This document shows, one piece after another, positions 43,916 through 57,192 of a stretch of 64,000 bases of DNA. Within the stretch, counting starts at the first letter, position 1; every line of letters starts with the position of its first letter. The notes below the pieces were generated by a model. That model made no database searches. It saw only the letters and a program-made list of their open reading frames with translations, and was not told where the DNA came from. The stretch is from Rotaria sp. Silwood1 (Eukaryota > Rotifera > Eurotatoria > Philodinida > Philodinidae): contig CAJNOP010000112.1 of the NCBI GenBank assembly GCA_905250075.1, forward strand, positions 170,486 through 234,485, given 5' to 3'. A program made the translations under genes and the position numbers.

Positions 43916-46900
43916 ATGGACAGTGACCAAGAGTCATCTGAAGTAAAACAAACAAAATTGTCTTATATTTATTTGTATTAAACATTTGTCGTCGCCTTTT
44001 TTTTTTTTATTATTATTCTAGTGTCCATTATGTTTGGAAGTTCTCGAAGCTGATGATTTAACCTTTTTTCCATGTACATGTTGTTATCAGGTAGAAACAA
44101 TTTTATCGAAAAAACAAAAATATTTAATGAATAAGTTCGAATGTTTTAGATTTGTCGATTTTGTTGGCATCGTATACGAACAGATGAAAATGGTTTATGT
44201 CCAGCATGTCGAAAAGTAAGATAAACTATTATGAGTCATATTTCAGAAAGAACGAGAAAAAAAAATGAATGATTAGATAATCCAAAAAAACAGAACGGAA
44301 CAAACTTTGAATAATGATGAACAAAAATAAAATAAAATTTTTATGTATTTAACGAACGAATTGTTTTTATATCGAATTTTCTTATATACTGTGATTTATT
44401 GAAATATATTCAAAACTCTAATTGGATTATCGCATATATTAAGACATCAATCTTTTCCGATGATATGTTGTTTAATAACGACATGTATCAATACAATGAG
44501 TTTCGTTATTCAGTCATGATCAAAAGGGCATAGTTCAATGGTGAGTTGATTGAATGAATTGAACGTGTAATTATTATTTGGTGTTTTTGTCACGATGTGG
44601 TCATCGATAATTTCAATTCTATAAAAATAATCTTTGATTTCTGTTTGTAAATATTTCTTTATAAAAATTGAAACAAATATTTCGTAAAACAAAAGTATCT
44701 CTAACTGTGAGAAAAAATTTGAATTTTATTCAATCGAAATATAAAAAGTTTATTTCGTAGTTGTTATGTTTGTGATCAATAGATTGTTATGGTTTTATTA
44801 GTTTAGACAAAAAAAAAAAAACAAAATTTTCTTTGTATTTGGTTTTTTTCTCCTAGAAAAATGAAGCTGTACATAAATATTTTATGCAAAAAAAGAAAAA
44901 TCTTATAAATTATTTATTTTTCTGTCTCTTTTTTTAGCCATACAGTGAAAATCCGGCACAATTTAAACCATTAACTGAAGAAGAGTAAATTTCAATTTTT
45001 TTGTTTTTTTTTTTTTTTTGAATTTTTTAAGATTATTATTCTAGAATTCAACAAGTAAAACGTGATAGAAAATTAAAAGAATCAAATAAAAAACCAAAGA
45101 TAACCGAAAGTCGAAAACATTTAGCTAATCTTCGGTATTAAAAAGATTCTTTGTATTTTTTTTTTTTTTACTGAAAATTATTTTTGTTTTTGTTATCCTC
45201 TAGAGTTGTTCAACGTAATCTTGTATTTGTTAATGGTCTTCCATCGCGTTTAGCTGATACTGAATTATTAAGACGCAATGATCATTTTGGTAAATATGGT
45301 AAAATAGTTAAATTAGTTACATCACCAGCACACAATGGACAATTAAATTCTATATGTGTATATATAACATATTCACGTTCAGACGAAGCTTTACGAGCTA
45401 TACAATCTCTTTGTAATTATCATGTTGATGGTCGAACATTAAAAGCAACATTAGGTACAACAAAATATTGTAGTCGATATTTAAAAGGTGCAACATGTCA
45501 AAAAGCTGATTGCCTTTATTTACATGAATTAGGCGATCCATTAGCAAGTTTTACGAAAGAACAAATGCAACAAGGGTAAATAAAATTATGATAAAATTTA
45601 ATATCTAAAAGGCTGTTAATAAAATTCCTGTGGGATTCAAATGTAACATACGATATAACTGCTAATCACAGGGAGATTACTTTATTCTATCTATCGTGGG
45701 ACATATTTCTTCATCATATATATTTACTTAATTTTCCAGAAATGCAAAAATGAAAGTAAGGTAGTGAAAAAAACGTTTAACCACGTTACATATAATTTTA
45801 AGTATTTAGCTTCAATATCAATAGCGATCTTAAATAACTCATAGAACTATGATGGCATGATTTTATGTCTCAGAAGATTATTTTTTGACGACACTGTTTT
45901 AAAGAAAACAAAATGAGGATTCGTCGCATTTCATAGGACCTTAAGTTACAAGTAGTACAGAAACTGAAAAAAGGCTACGGTTTTTGTTGTAGTTTTAATT
46001 TTTTAAGAAAAAATCATAGAAAATACGACGAACCTTAATTTTGTAGTCTTTGATATGATATTATTTAATAATAACTTCGACAAAGTCAGCTGGATCGTGA
46101 ATACTACTGTACCGGGTTATTTATATTTTTTTTAGGAACGGAAGGGACTAATAAGTCGATAGAAAGCCACTGAAGCCTGCTCCAATCCTATTCACTTTAC
46201 AATAGCATTGGTTTTTTTTTGTTTTTATTTTACTTTCTGCCAGAGAAAGACAAATGATCTTTCGAAATCCGGTTGCTGTTCAAAGTTACCATGAAAACTT
46301 TAAAAAAAGATTAATAAAGAGTATTAAGAAGTCTCATTCTTCTAATTGAGAATTCTGGATTGGCATCTATCACGACTAGGTGAGAGTCCAAATTTTCAGC
46401 CCTATTCTTCAACAATGTTGTTAAATTGTGTTTTACAAAAGATCAATCTTTGTTATATTGTTTAGTCTTCATCTTGAATATGAACGAAAACTGATGGAAC
46501 AGTATACGAATAAAACAATATCAGATACACCAAAAACTGGACGAACAACAGTTAATGGGTAAATTTTTTTGTTTCTTTTTTTTTTTTTTTTGTTAGAAAT
46601 AGTTTTTTTTTTTTGGTTGATATAGAAACAAAAGTGAATCATCACAAAAACGAAAAGGACCAACACCATTATTAACAACAACGAATGATTCAAATACAAC
46701 AATACAAACGTCAAATATACTCAATGGACATTCAGATTTAGAATCTGGTGATGAAACAAATAATAATAATAATATTACTACTACGTCAAATCATCATACA
46801 TTGAATGGATATCATAATGATACATTTACTAGGTAAATACTGAAAATATAGTGTGATGAATATGATTGAAATTCTCCGAAAAAAGAAAACAATGTAGTAG

Positions 46901-49900
46901 CGATTAAAATTAAATTAGATTATTTCTAACTTGGACGGAAATATTGGAAAAAATAAAACAAAAAGCACTTGCATCTTCAGAGACTTTCAACTATAACAAT
47001 TTACAATAAACAAATCTATTGGATCAACACAAGACAACAAAAATAAAAAGAAAACTGTAATGAAGTTCCAAATGTAATCGATAAATAAATATATTCGAAA
47101 ATAGTTATTAGAATATTTCTTCTATTTTTGTTAAAATAATAAATATTCTTTTGATATTAAACTTAAAATAAGGAATCTTGTTTTTTTTTTCTCTCACTAG
47201 TACAACTGCTATGAATGGTGATACTCTAAATGGTGATTCTGATATATCATCAACATCATCTCAAACATCATCTGAACATGATCCATCTCTACGAACACAA
47301 ATTCCAACATATAATATATCACCATCAACTAATTGGCCAGATGAATCCGTAAATTTTTATCCTAAAAATAATATTAATAATAATAATAATCTCGTATCAT
47401 CATCTCAATTAATAAATAAATCATCTGTAACAAATATATTAAATCCATCAAAAGATATTCAAACAAATGAAACAACAATGAATAATACAGTGAAAGTTTT
47501 TGATCAATTACCAGAATATAAATTATTTAGTTCAAATAGTCCATCTATACATTCAATTTTATTTGGTAAAAATGAAAATACTCAACAATTACAACGACCA
47601 TTAATTAATGGTATTGATCATGATTTAAGAGATATTGAAAAGAGATTAATAGGTAAAATAAAATATTTTAGAAACTTACAAAAACATTAATCATGAAGAT
47701 ATTTGAAGTGATTATAAAAAAATTTTTAAGAAACTTTCTCTCTCTATAATTTAATATTAAAAAAAAATGCACTACATCTTTTCTGATAATTGTTTATTAT
47801 GATATACGATGGGAATAAGAGCGTAGGTGTTGACGTTCTCCTAATCTACATCTAACAGTCATGCCTTAGACTAATTTTCATTAAAATCTCTTCGAGATAT
47901 GAAAATTTCAAGCTATACATCCTTTTCAATGGATAGTAATATGTATTTTTTGGAAGCTTCATATGCTGAAGGATTACTTTTGAGTTTTTTAATCGGTGTT
48001 AGTCTAATCCAGTTTTCTCTATACACAAACTTCAGAACTACGAGCTTTCCAAAAACCTGACGCCTTGCGTATTAAGAATTCGACAGCTTAGTCAAATCTT
48101 TTTAAGGTTTTTGCTAGAATGCTGTGTAGTATTCATAAGCAAAAAAAAAACCCATTGAAATCAAAAGGGATATCTAAATAATTTCTTTCACTATTGTAGT
48201 TAGTGCTGACTGACTACACAAGACTATACTTCAGTGAACACTGCTTTGATGACTCACTGTCAGTATTCACGCCAACATTATATATATCTAATTGATTGTG
48301 AATAACTAGAACGATTATTTTGAACATTAAATAAAATAATAACTTTATGAACTTGTTGCTATATTTCTTTTTTATTCTATCGTCGGCACTTTTTTTTGGC
48401 ATACTTTAAGATGTATTGATGACTAGGTATTAGAGGATATACATCGAAGGCAACGTCTGATCTACTATCCCCATCACATATCATAATAAACAGATCTTAT
48501 CGAGATTTTATTATATAAATATTAGTTAAAGAATCGTAAGGAATTAAAATAATTTTATCACTACTTTTACTATGCCCTAAGTACATTATTTTCATAAGAT
48601 TTTTCTTTTTTTTTGTTTTCTTAGAAAGTAGTCTTGATAATACATCTTACTCACAAACACAAGAAAATGACGAACTAGGTAAATACGGTTCTTTTTTTTT
48701 TTATAATTGAAAATATTCATTTCAAATTTTTTCTTAAGGTTTCGATCCATGTAGTTTATTCATGTCAGCACTTGCATCTGATATTGAAGACGAACGACGA
48801 CCATTATCATCACAAACATCTCTATCATATCGTCCAACATCAAATTCATATGGATTTTCATCAAATCAATTTATTTCAACAACAAATAATCCATCAATAG
48901 GACAAATCAATTCATCTTGGATGATGCAACAACAACAACAACAACAACAACACCAACCACCACAGCAACAACAGTATCATCATTATTCAGAACAACCAAC
49001 AACACCACAAAGACAACAAAGATATCCACTTCCATTTAGTAAATATTTATTTTCTCTTTGATAATTCGTAGAAAATTCTTGACTTATATTTATCCATGGT
49101 GTCAATGATTATACAAATCACTAATATTTTTGTTATATTAAATTAAACTTTGAAATTCATATTACTTTACAAAAACTATAGTCTTTTCATTTATTAAAAT
49201 TCTTAATCAGTTCTATTAATGATTACAAGTGATTATAGGTATTCATTTTTCATATTAAATTTTAGACGGATCATCACCTCGACAAATTTGGAATGGCAAT
49301 CAACAACCATATGGATCACAGATATCAAATCGTTTAGATTTTTCAAATCAGATTCAACAACAACAACAACAACAACAACAACAACGACTTCCACATACAC
49401 AGCCATCACCATCGTCACAATATTCTCAAGCAATAAATAATACTTATTCATCTAATAGTACAGTGACCACAAATAATTGTAAGATAAATAAATACCTATG
49501 TGTTTTTTCATGAAACACAATCTTAAGAGTGAAAGATTTTGACTTTTCACAGTTCGTAGTAGACGCTAGACAGAAAGCATTACAAACCGTGATATGAGCT
49601 ACTCAACGATCATTACTAATCGTGAGAGATGTCTTAACAAAGTTTAATCTCTTCCTGATAGACCTTGACACATTCTATTGACATACGATCAAAGGTTGTA
49701 TATGAATAATGTCTCGTTATAATATATCAACTACTTTCTTATTGCATTTGTATAGGATTAGATAATCTACCCTCAAAACACATAGAATAAATCAATCTCT
49801 CTCTGTGATTAGCAATAGTAGCTAAATCATTTTTCACATTTAAATTCCAGATGAAATGTCTTAACAATTGTATTTTGTTTTTTGTTTAAATATTAGTACC

Positions 49901-50180
49901 ATCAAATGATCGATGGATAAATTTACCATGGACAGATCCAGCTATTATATCACTTGGTAATAAGCTTGATACAACACCATCACAATGGTCTACGACTATG
50001 CAATCCCAGGGGTCTTCTCCATTATCCTCAGGAAATAATCTCATGGCAAATTCTCGTTGGTCACAACAACAACAACAACAACAACAATCACAACTACAAC
50101 CACATATGCTAACAAATGGAATGTATATGCCATATTCAACAACATCAGGTGTCGATGATGGAAGTCGGTCGTTAAGTTAA
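43916..50180 (+). CDS. CNOT4: CCR4-NOT subunit 4, RING E3 ubiquitin ligase
   Basis: Homologue of CNOT4/NOT4, the RING ubiquitin ligase of the CCR4-NOT complex that acts in mRNA and co-translational quality control. Thirteen exons: 43916-43942, 44022-44090, 44150-44215, 44939-44985, 45045-45134, 45204-45575, 46466-46558, 46626-46832, 47201-47652, 48625-48678, 48739-49038, 49266-49478, 49897-50180; total 757 aa. The C4C4 RING has all eight cysteines (10, 13, 27, 29, 34, 37, 49, 52) and the block ICRFCWHRIRTDENGLCPAC. An RRM follows from VVQRNLVFVNGLP to about residue 185. Then comes a CCCH zinc finger (C-x8-C-x4-C-x3-H, ending LYLHELGD). The C-terminal half is disordered, rich in Ser, Asn and Gln, with three CAA-encoded Gln tracts and a short LGFDP motif as in vertebrate CNOT4. 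Several introns are 0.4-1 kb long and two hold dispersed-repeat copies. Confidence 0.95.
45610..45710 (+). repeat. dispersed repeat copy D (CNOT4 intron)
   Basis: Contains ATTCCTGTGGGATT, CGATATAACTGCTAATCACA, GGGAGATTACTTTATTCTAT and GGGACATAT. It matches copies at 33772-33865 (same strand) and, reversed, at 36918-37012 and 49726-49816. Confidence 0.6.
48928..50096 (+). repeat. three CAA microsatellites coding poly-Gln
   Basis: CAA-rich runs at about 48928-48975, 49348-49385 and 50066-50095 lie in the last three exons of CNOT4 and encode glutamine tracts of roughly 7-9 residues each. Length variation between individuals is likely from their nature as trinucleotide repeats. Confidence 0.85.
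49726..49816 (-). repeat. dispersed repeat copy E (CNOT4 intron)
   Basis: CTACTTTCTTATTGCATTTG, ATAGAATAAATCAATCTCTC and CTGTGATTAGCAA occur in the same order as in the kinesin intron copy at 36918-37012. Confidence 0.6.
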
Positions 50181-52370
50181 ACAGTTGATCACATGCATAT
50201 AAACAAAATAAAACAAAACACAAAAAAAGAAGTCTTATTTTTTTTTTTCTATCTATTCACTCCGTACCCGGCTGATGGCCTGTTCGTGTTTTTTTCTCTC
50301 TCTTGTACCCCATGATAATGATTTTTTTTTTTTGCTTGTTTGTTTTCTCTATCACACTCGTTGTCGTTTATCATATATACATACACAGAAATTATTTATA
50401 TTGATAATTTATTCATAGTAGTACGGAGAAAAAAAAAAGAATCAGAATGATATTTAGAACATATATATGAGAATTATATATTCATACGACAATAAAACTA
50501 AAAAAAGCAAATCTTATATATGAATTGCATCAAAAGTTAAAAATAACAATTGATATTTTTTTCTTTTGTTTATTGTCATCAAATTTCTTTTTTTTTTTTT
50601 GTTTTTTTCATTTAGCAACTCTTTTGCTTCGTTATCTTTGTGAGTTTCTTTATTCTTGCTTGTTTTTCCTTTTTTTCTTCGTATATATGTGTCTCCATTG
50701 ACTTCCAAAGAGATGAACACAAATTATCGCATATATTCAAATAGATAAACCAAATAATATATGTCGATGAACAATATCAAAATTAAATTTTCTAAAACGA
50801 ACGTAATTTTTATCTTTTCATATTGACACTAGATTTAATCAAAAATCAGTTTTTAAAATAGAATACATCGAAAATAACGCATCTTAATGACCTGAAACGT
50901 GTAGTCATAGAAATAGATAAAAACCTTTCGGTCTCATATATCATAGCATCATGTTTACTATTTTTATAGGTAGATCGGTCAGACGAGCGACGGTCTTCTA
51001 ATAATGAACAATATTTAAATATGATTTTTTTTATGACAAAATAAAGATCAACATAGTAACCTTGTACAATCGTTCAATGAAATATTTTGTAGTAATCCAT
51101 AGATAAAACAGAAAAATCTCTTTAATTGATTATCTATTCAAGGTGTTCTTTTTAGAAATAATCCTATTGAGTTTATGAAACTTTATTTGGTTTTATATGG
51201 ATTAATATTATCTTATTATTTCTTTCTACTGGCGAAAGCTACAGATCGTCAAAAGATGCTGTCATCAATTTATCCAATTTTTAATTAACTATCTTAACAT
51301 CTAGTGTCGAGATTAGTTTCTATTCCTTTTTCAAGAGAACGACATTTATCTCGTGTTTTATTAACTATATTTGCGACCCAAAATAACTACGGTTAATGAA
51401 TAAGTATGAGTATGGACTCTTAAGTAAACCTTGTCCTACGATAGAAGATTCCCTTGGAGGAACGATATACCAGACGTAATAAAAGACTCAGGTGAGTATT
51501 ATTTCTGGACTTTTGAAACCGTAAAAATATATTCCTAAATCTTCAAAATTAATTTTTGATAAAATCTTTTTAATTAAAATTACGAAAATAAATTAGATAC
51601 AAGAAAAGATTTAGGTTCTTCTATTGAGAGAAGAGGTTTAGGTGTAACATAAATATCGTGCTTGAATACGAATACCGGCTGTTCAAACCACAAGTACGTA
51701 CTCATACTTGTCCAGTTCTGTCGGGATCTGGACCCATGTGTTTTCATTGGGAATGATTTCTTTTGTGTTCCTGTAAAACTTGCACCAAATGTCATATTGT
51801 CACGATTTATCAACTTTACACAGATTGGGGCAAGATGGTCTGACTTATGTCTAACCGTTCTCATTTCGTCTACTATTCGAAGAACAAAGATTTATATGAC
51901 ATAATGTACGTGGTCAATTTTACTTCTTCTGGTCGATATGTGTTTCTTAATGGAATCCATTATGCCAATCTTGACCATTAAAGAAGTAATATGAACATAA
52001 GAAACTATCATTAGGTTTTTGTGTCTCGATTATTTCATCTAGCTATGTGAAACTCGTTATTTATCGGTAGTTTCCTGTTAAAATCAATAATTAAAGCATT
52101 AATAAATAATTTAAAATAGACTCAATAGAATGATGTTAATGAAACAATTAAAAACAATGTGTTATGATGATTACCATAGTAGAATTTTTTGTTTGAAAAA
52201 TATAGAAGTATAAAAATTTAATAGTTGTTTACCGTTCAAATCTATTTATTACTTATTATACAAATACGAAAACTAATATTAATTTGTAATTGAAAAAGAA
52301 AAACATTAAAAAAAAAAGCAATACTCGAAAAGGCCAAACTATGAAATAACTCGAAAAGAAAAACAAAATT
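50181..52370. other. intergenic between convergent CNOT4 and USP30-like genes
   Basis: The two genes converge here. CNOT4's 3' UTR probably ends soon after the AATAAAAC-type signals near 50203-50212. A minus-strand open stretch at about 51580-51888 is unusual in composition and is listed separately. The rest is AT-rich without recognisable features. Confidence 0.45.
51580..51891 (-). pseudogene. unrecognised open stretch, possible gene fragment
   Basis: About 100 codons are open on the minus strand, ending in TAA/TGA at the left and limited by an in-frame TAA at about 51892-51894. From the internal Met it encodes 94 residues with ordinary amino-acid variety (for example VRHKSDHLAPICVKL and KSFPMKTHGSRSRQ), unlike the low-complexity frames nearby. 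Base composition is also less AT-rich. No family was recognised, no clear splice sites extend it, and the opposite strand is partly open too. It could be an exon of an unmodelled gene, a mobile-element remnant, or chance. Confidence 0.25.
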
Positions 52371-55300
52371 TTATGAAAATCGTTCATAAAATAAAAGATA
52401 ACAATTTTCTGTAACATAGGACGTTCGAAAAACATTTTCAATTTGTTGTATTTCTGTTATACGTTCATCATCGCATAAAAACCATCGTGAATTATCTGTA
52501 CGATATAAACAAACATAATGTCCATGATTTGAATTTGTTCGATTAATTGATAATGTAGAAAGATCTTTTGATAAATGTAAACATACAGCTATTAGTCGAT
52601 AACGTGAAGGTATAGTTATTGATAAATTTGTTAATCCAAGCCATGTTGTATAATGAATATGTGATAAATCAAGAATTTTTTCTGGTTCAATGAATATATG
52701 TGTATTTAATTTTGTAGTTGTTTGGGAATGACGATCATAAGTAAAACGTTTTAATTGAATACAAAGAATTGAAGGAAAATTTGCAATCATTGTTTGACAT
52801 TTTATTTTACTTTGATTACGAGTTATTGTTGATGGAGTGACAGTAATAGGTGCTAGAAAATAATTAATAAAATAGAAATTTTTATTCAAAGAATACATCA
52901 TACTCGATATTGGCGTTGAGAATAACATTTGACCAGATGGTTGAACATGTGTATTAACTAAAGATGATACAGTAGGTCTAAATCAAACAGAATCGATATG
53001 TTTTTTACTATTTGTTATTAGATAAAAAAAAACCATCTTCTTAACTATAAAGCAGTTTAAAGATTAAAAGTTAATACGTGGCTACAATTATCAATTGAAT
53101 TATTCATACAAGAAATGAAATTGATCTATAGAATTGTTAAAAACTCACTTGCCACTTTTTGATAGGAACAAGATAGAGAGCTTGTGCCCCACTGTATGAT
53201 TCAACGATGTCAGCTGATGATCAAAATGTCAATAAGCGGACTTCAGAAGGTTAATGGTAAGAATTGCATTAGATCTATGTGGTCACGATCCATATTTACA
53301 TTGTCGAGTATTATACTAATATCTTTTAAATGGATTGCAATAAAAATGCTGAATTCGGGTGTGGATCTAGTGAGTTTCACCGAGATAAATTTATGGCTCA
53401 TCTTGATAGAGCTATCAGTATTTTCCTGAAGTTTACTGATTGATAATTCGATCATCAAGCAACATTGTTGAATCGCACAGTGGTACAAGTCCTTCATCCT
53501 ATTCGTATCAAACATTGTTTCTGAACAAAGATAATTAAGTCACTTTTGGACCAGATTGTAGATTTAATGACGTATATAAAACTTTCACCGATCAAATGTC
53601 GATTTTAAACTCCGTTCCGAGACCAACGAGGAAACTTCTTGAGATATTTCTTTCCGATTCTAATGACCTTTTGTCTATAGATACTGCATAGTATTCTAAT
53701 CGATTATGATTAACACAATTCAAAATGAGACAAAAAGTTTTGATAGCATTGGTCTATGTATAGAACGGATTCTAGTACCTTCAATGTATATATGACATTT
53801 TACATTCTCTATGAATTAAAACTATAACACGAAAAATATTACATAACATAATAGAAAACAGCAGATTACTTGTCATTAGAAAGGTATATAGCCTGTTGAT
53901 TCTAACAATATTAATGTTTGATTGAATATAATTTCATAGAATTCGCATTAAAAATTTTAATAAACTCATTACATTTTCATATATATGTATATATATATCC
54001 TCCTAAGAGAAAATATTAATAGAACATACGCAATTGTAGTTAGAAGTGTTCCTTGTTGAGTTACTCTTGATTTTCTTTCTTGATCGTTCTTTATTTGATT
54101 GGAACAGTATGAACAAGTTATTGAATCGATCTAGATAAATTAAGAAAAGAAAATATGATCAAATGATAAATGAAAATCTTCTCATACAATATCAACTTTT
54201 GTTAATTGAGAAATAATTTTTTCCAATGTCGTACTTGTTTTATTAACTGGTAATGTTAATATTTGAAATGGTTCAGCACGAAAACGTACATGAGAACAAC
54301 TAGAACAATTTTTCTTTCATAAAAACAAACAAAAGATCAAATCATATTCTATTTACTTATTACAACAATATGCATGAAGATACTGTCCAGAAAACATTTG
54401 TTTTATAATAGAACCAAGTTGAATATGATGAAGTAACCAAGTAAGATCAATATATTGAATTATATATGATGTTTGTGCATCAAGATTATCTAATGTTATT
54501 TTATTATAAAGCTAAAAAAAATTGAAATTTTCTTTTTTTTTTCATAATCATGAAAATGTATTTTTTTTTCTATACTTGTGCTTCAGCTTCAACAAATATT
54601 TTATTTAAATCAGCAAGTGAAAATGTTGTTAATTTTCGATTTTGTACTTGTTCGGTTACACTAAATACAAATGATATATAAATATATATATCAACTCAAA
54701 AATATCTATATCGAATTTACTTTGTTGAATAGCCTAATGTTTGTTTTGATAGAGCATTATTCATTACATCAATAATACATTGAAATAATTCTCCTATATC
54801 CGTTGTTATATATTTTGTTAATAAATTAGGATAGATCACATTTAATTGTGATATAAATAATGATGTATCAAGAAGTGTATTCCAATGTTTATGTTCTGTT
54901 GTACGATGATCATTTCGTAATTGAAAAATAAGATCAAGAAATGTAGATACGATTGGATCATAATTAAAACGTGAAAACTAAATTTAAAAAAAAAATGAAT
55001 CTTTCTATAAACATAAATATGGATTCAAATATTTAGGTAAAACCAATCAAAATAAGATATGGATCATTTTTGATTCATAATAAGAGTTATCTTAATCGGA
55101 GTATAACTTTCTAACATTATGGTGGAAAGATCTAACAGCTTCAGGATGATAGACTCAGCATTTGACATGTACAAGACTAAGTTCTTTCTCATCCGAGTAA
55201 CTTGTAGTCTTAACGAATTCAATGTTTCTTACGCGTTACAGCTGGGAACAGACTCTCCACGCGTGATTCACTGAAAGTTCCATCTAATATGTTCATGGTC

Positions 55301-57192
55301 AATTTTTCAAGCTATCTAGAGTAATTCATCATGGATTTGATAATTAAAAGAAAGTTTAGAATTCAGGCATAAACGAATTTTTTCTTTTACTTTTCAATTT
55401 AGAAACCATTATGTAGTTAGTTCTATCTGATTTTGTTGTTCAGAATTCTCAAAACTTCTTTCAAGCTGAAAATTATCAAAGCTTTATTGAGCAAGAGATT
55501 TTAAAATAAAATATAAACATTATTAGAAATATGAAGATTCAGTGATTATTTTTGTTAAATAGAAAATTAATTTAAACTTTTTTTGTTTTTTCTATTAAGA
55601 AGGTGACAAAATGATGTTTTAATAAAGATATTATTTTTGACAGCAACGCTTATTATTAAAATCTATTGTGATTATTAAATTTCATTTGATTTTAATCATG
55701 CACAAAAATTGTTTGTTTTTTTTATCACCAATATTTTTTTTTTTGAAAGGAAATATTTACGATTTCGTCCTGAAAGAACAATGTGATTTGAAAGCTCATA
55801 AACAGTTTACAAATACGATATACTGAAAATCGAAAGTCTCTCATAGCTATAAACGAAAAGAAAAGAAAAGTTTACTTTTCTTTACAAAAAATTATCTAAT
55901 TCGAGTTTATTAGATATTGATTTTGGAGAAACCGTTTGTTTTTGGACTTTGGATTATTCTATTTGACAACATATCCGTCATGGATGACTGCCTACGCTAT
56001 ACAACACGTATTTAATAGATGCTGTGCTCAAACCTTGGTATTACCAATCATAAAACGACTCTGAATAAGACTGTTTTACACAGATTACTCATCCGATTAT
56101 ATGCTAACTACATTGTGACATACATCTGTCTTCGTGTGGTTAATCAGTGCATACCGAGAGTAAAAGAACCCGATGTCAGATCGGCCTTTTGTTCGGAACT
56201 ATAGCTTGTATTCATTCTAGGGAAGATATCGAATAGGAGTAATCTTCTTCTTCATATTTGATGTTTTTAATAGAAGATCTCATTTAATTTGAATACCTTT
56301 CAACTTCAACTTGTACATACAATTTATTACATCAATTAAAAATTATATATTAAGTACTAAATGATAACTATACAAGACATTACACCCTTACAGAAGTCTT
56401 CACATAGCTAACATAACTCAAAAAAGAATATCTTAAATTTTATTATTGATTTTTACTGTTAAAATTAACATTAAAAAAAAATCACTTGTCTGATTTATTC
56501 CTTACATTTATATTTCGTTGTAATGATGAATAAAAACTATTAAGTGATGCTAAACTTTGTAAAAGAGCATTTAATGAACATGTTGTTCCATGTAGATTAA
56601 AAATGCCAGGTCGTGATAATGATTGAACAAACGATGGCTAGAAATTAATACACAAAAAAAAAACAAAAGAATTCAAAGACGAATTCTCAATAAAAGTTTA
56701 CTTGTTGAAGTCGCAAATCATTTGTCGGTTTTAGATGATAAGTATATAAACATTTTTCTGGAAGTTTTTTTGTTATTATTGGTTTTGAAGATGAATGATT
56801 AATACTATATTTTGAAATAAAATTATATAAACAATTTATTATTGATCGATATATTTGAATAAAAATATGAATAAATATTTTAAAGGTATTTTTTATTAAA
56901 TCAAAACGTTTCTCTGTATAAAGTATTCCAATAATATGAATAATAAGTAGAAATATTAATAGATATGTTATATGATGATAAATTGATAGATAACCAATTA
57001 TAAAACCAAGAATCATACATTCAAATACAAATATATCAAAACGAATTTCCTTTCTAAACAAATTATTCAAAAAAAAAAGTAATAAAAGAAAAGAAATTTG
57101 ACATACCTATTATTAATAAGAATCAATTTTGTTATATTATCAACAATTAAATAAATAATAAATTCAAGTACAATATTTAATAAAAACCACAT
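52371..57192 (-). CDS. USP30-like ubiquitin-specific protease, membrane-anchored
   Basis: Cysteine deubiquitinase most like USP30, the outer mitochondrial membrane enzyme that opposes Parkin. Ten minus-strand exons: 57192-57107, 57053-56702, 56637-56506, 54977-54721, 54660-54576, 54511-54357, 54299-54188, 54130-54030, 52977-52904, 52852-52371; total 611 aa. The first ~110 residues are strongly hydrophobic (WFLLNIVLEFIIYLIV, YLLIFLLIIHIIGILY), consistent with membrane anchoring. The Cys box is GIFNLHGTTCSLNALLQSLA with Cys166. The zinc ribbon is CNC followed by CSYC. The His box is NHGHYVCLYR (His563), the third residue in WFLCDDE (Asp579), and the protein ends CYLLFYERFS. By my recollection vertebrate USP30 has Ser where this has Asp. 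The start is uncertain: the open frame runs upstream to an acceptor-like TTTAG at about 57231-57235. One intron of 1.5 kb and one of 1.05 kb, the latter with an inverted repeat. Other USPs cannot be excluded. Confidence 0.72.
53161..53510. repeat. inverted repeat in USP30-like intron
   Basis: Left arm about 53161-53249 and right arm about 53424-53510 are diverged reverse complements: TGATTCAACGATGT and CTGATGATCAAAATGTCAAT on the left face TGATTATCAATC-type and ACATTGTTGAATCGCA sequence on the right. The ~175-bp interior is open in two frames but encodes nothing recognisable. It is probably an old miniature element. Confidence 0.55.

Noticed and set aside
49233-49451. Valine-rich frame on the minus strand
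   Set aside because: It is the complement of the CAA glutamine tract of CNOT4.
53184-53515. Overlapping frames on both strands in a USP30-like intron
   Set aside because: They lie in the centre and arms of an inverted repeat and encode nothing recognisable.
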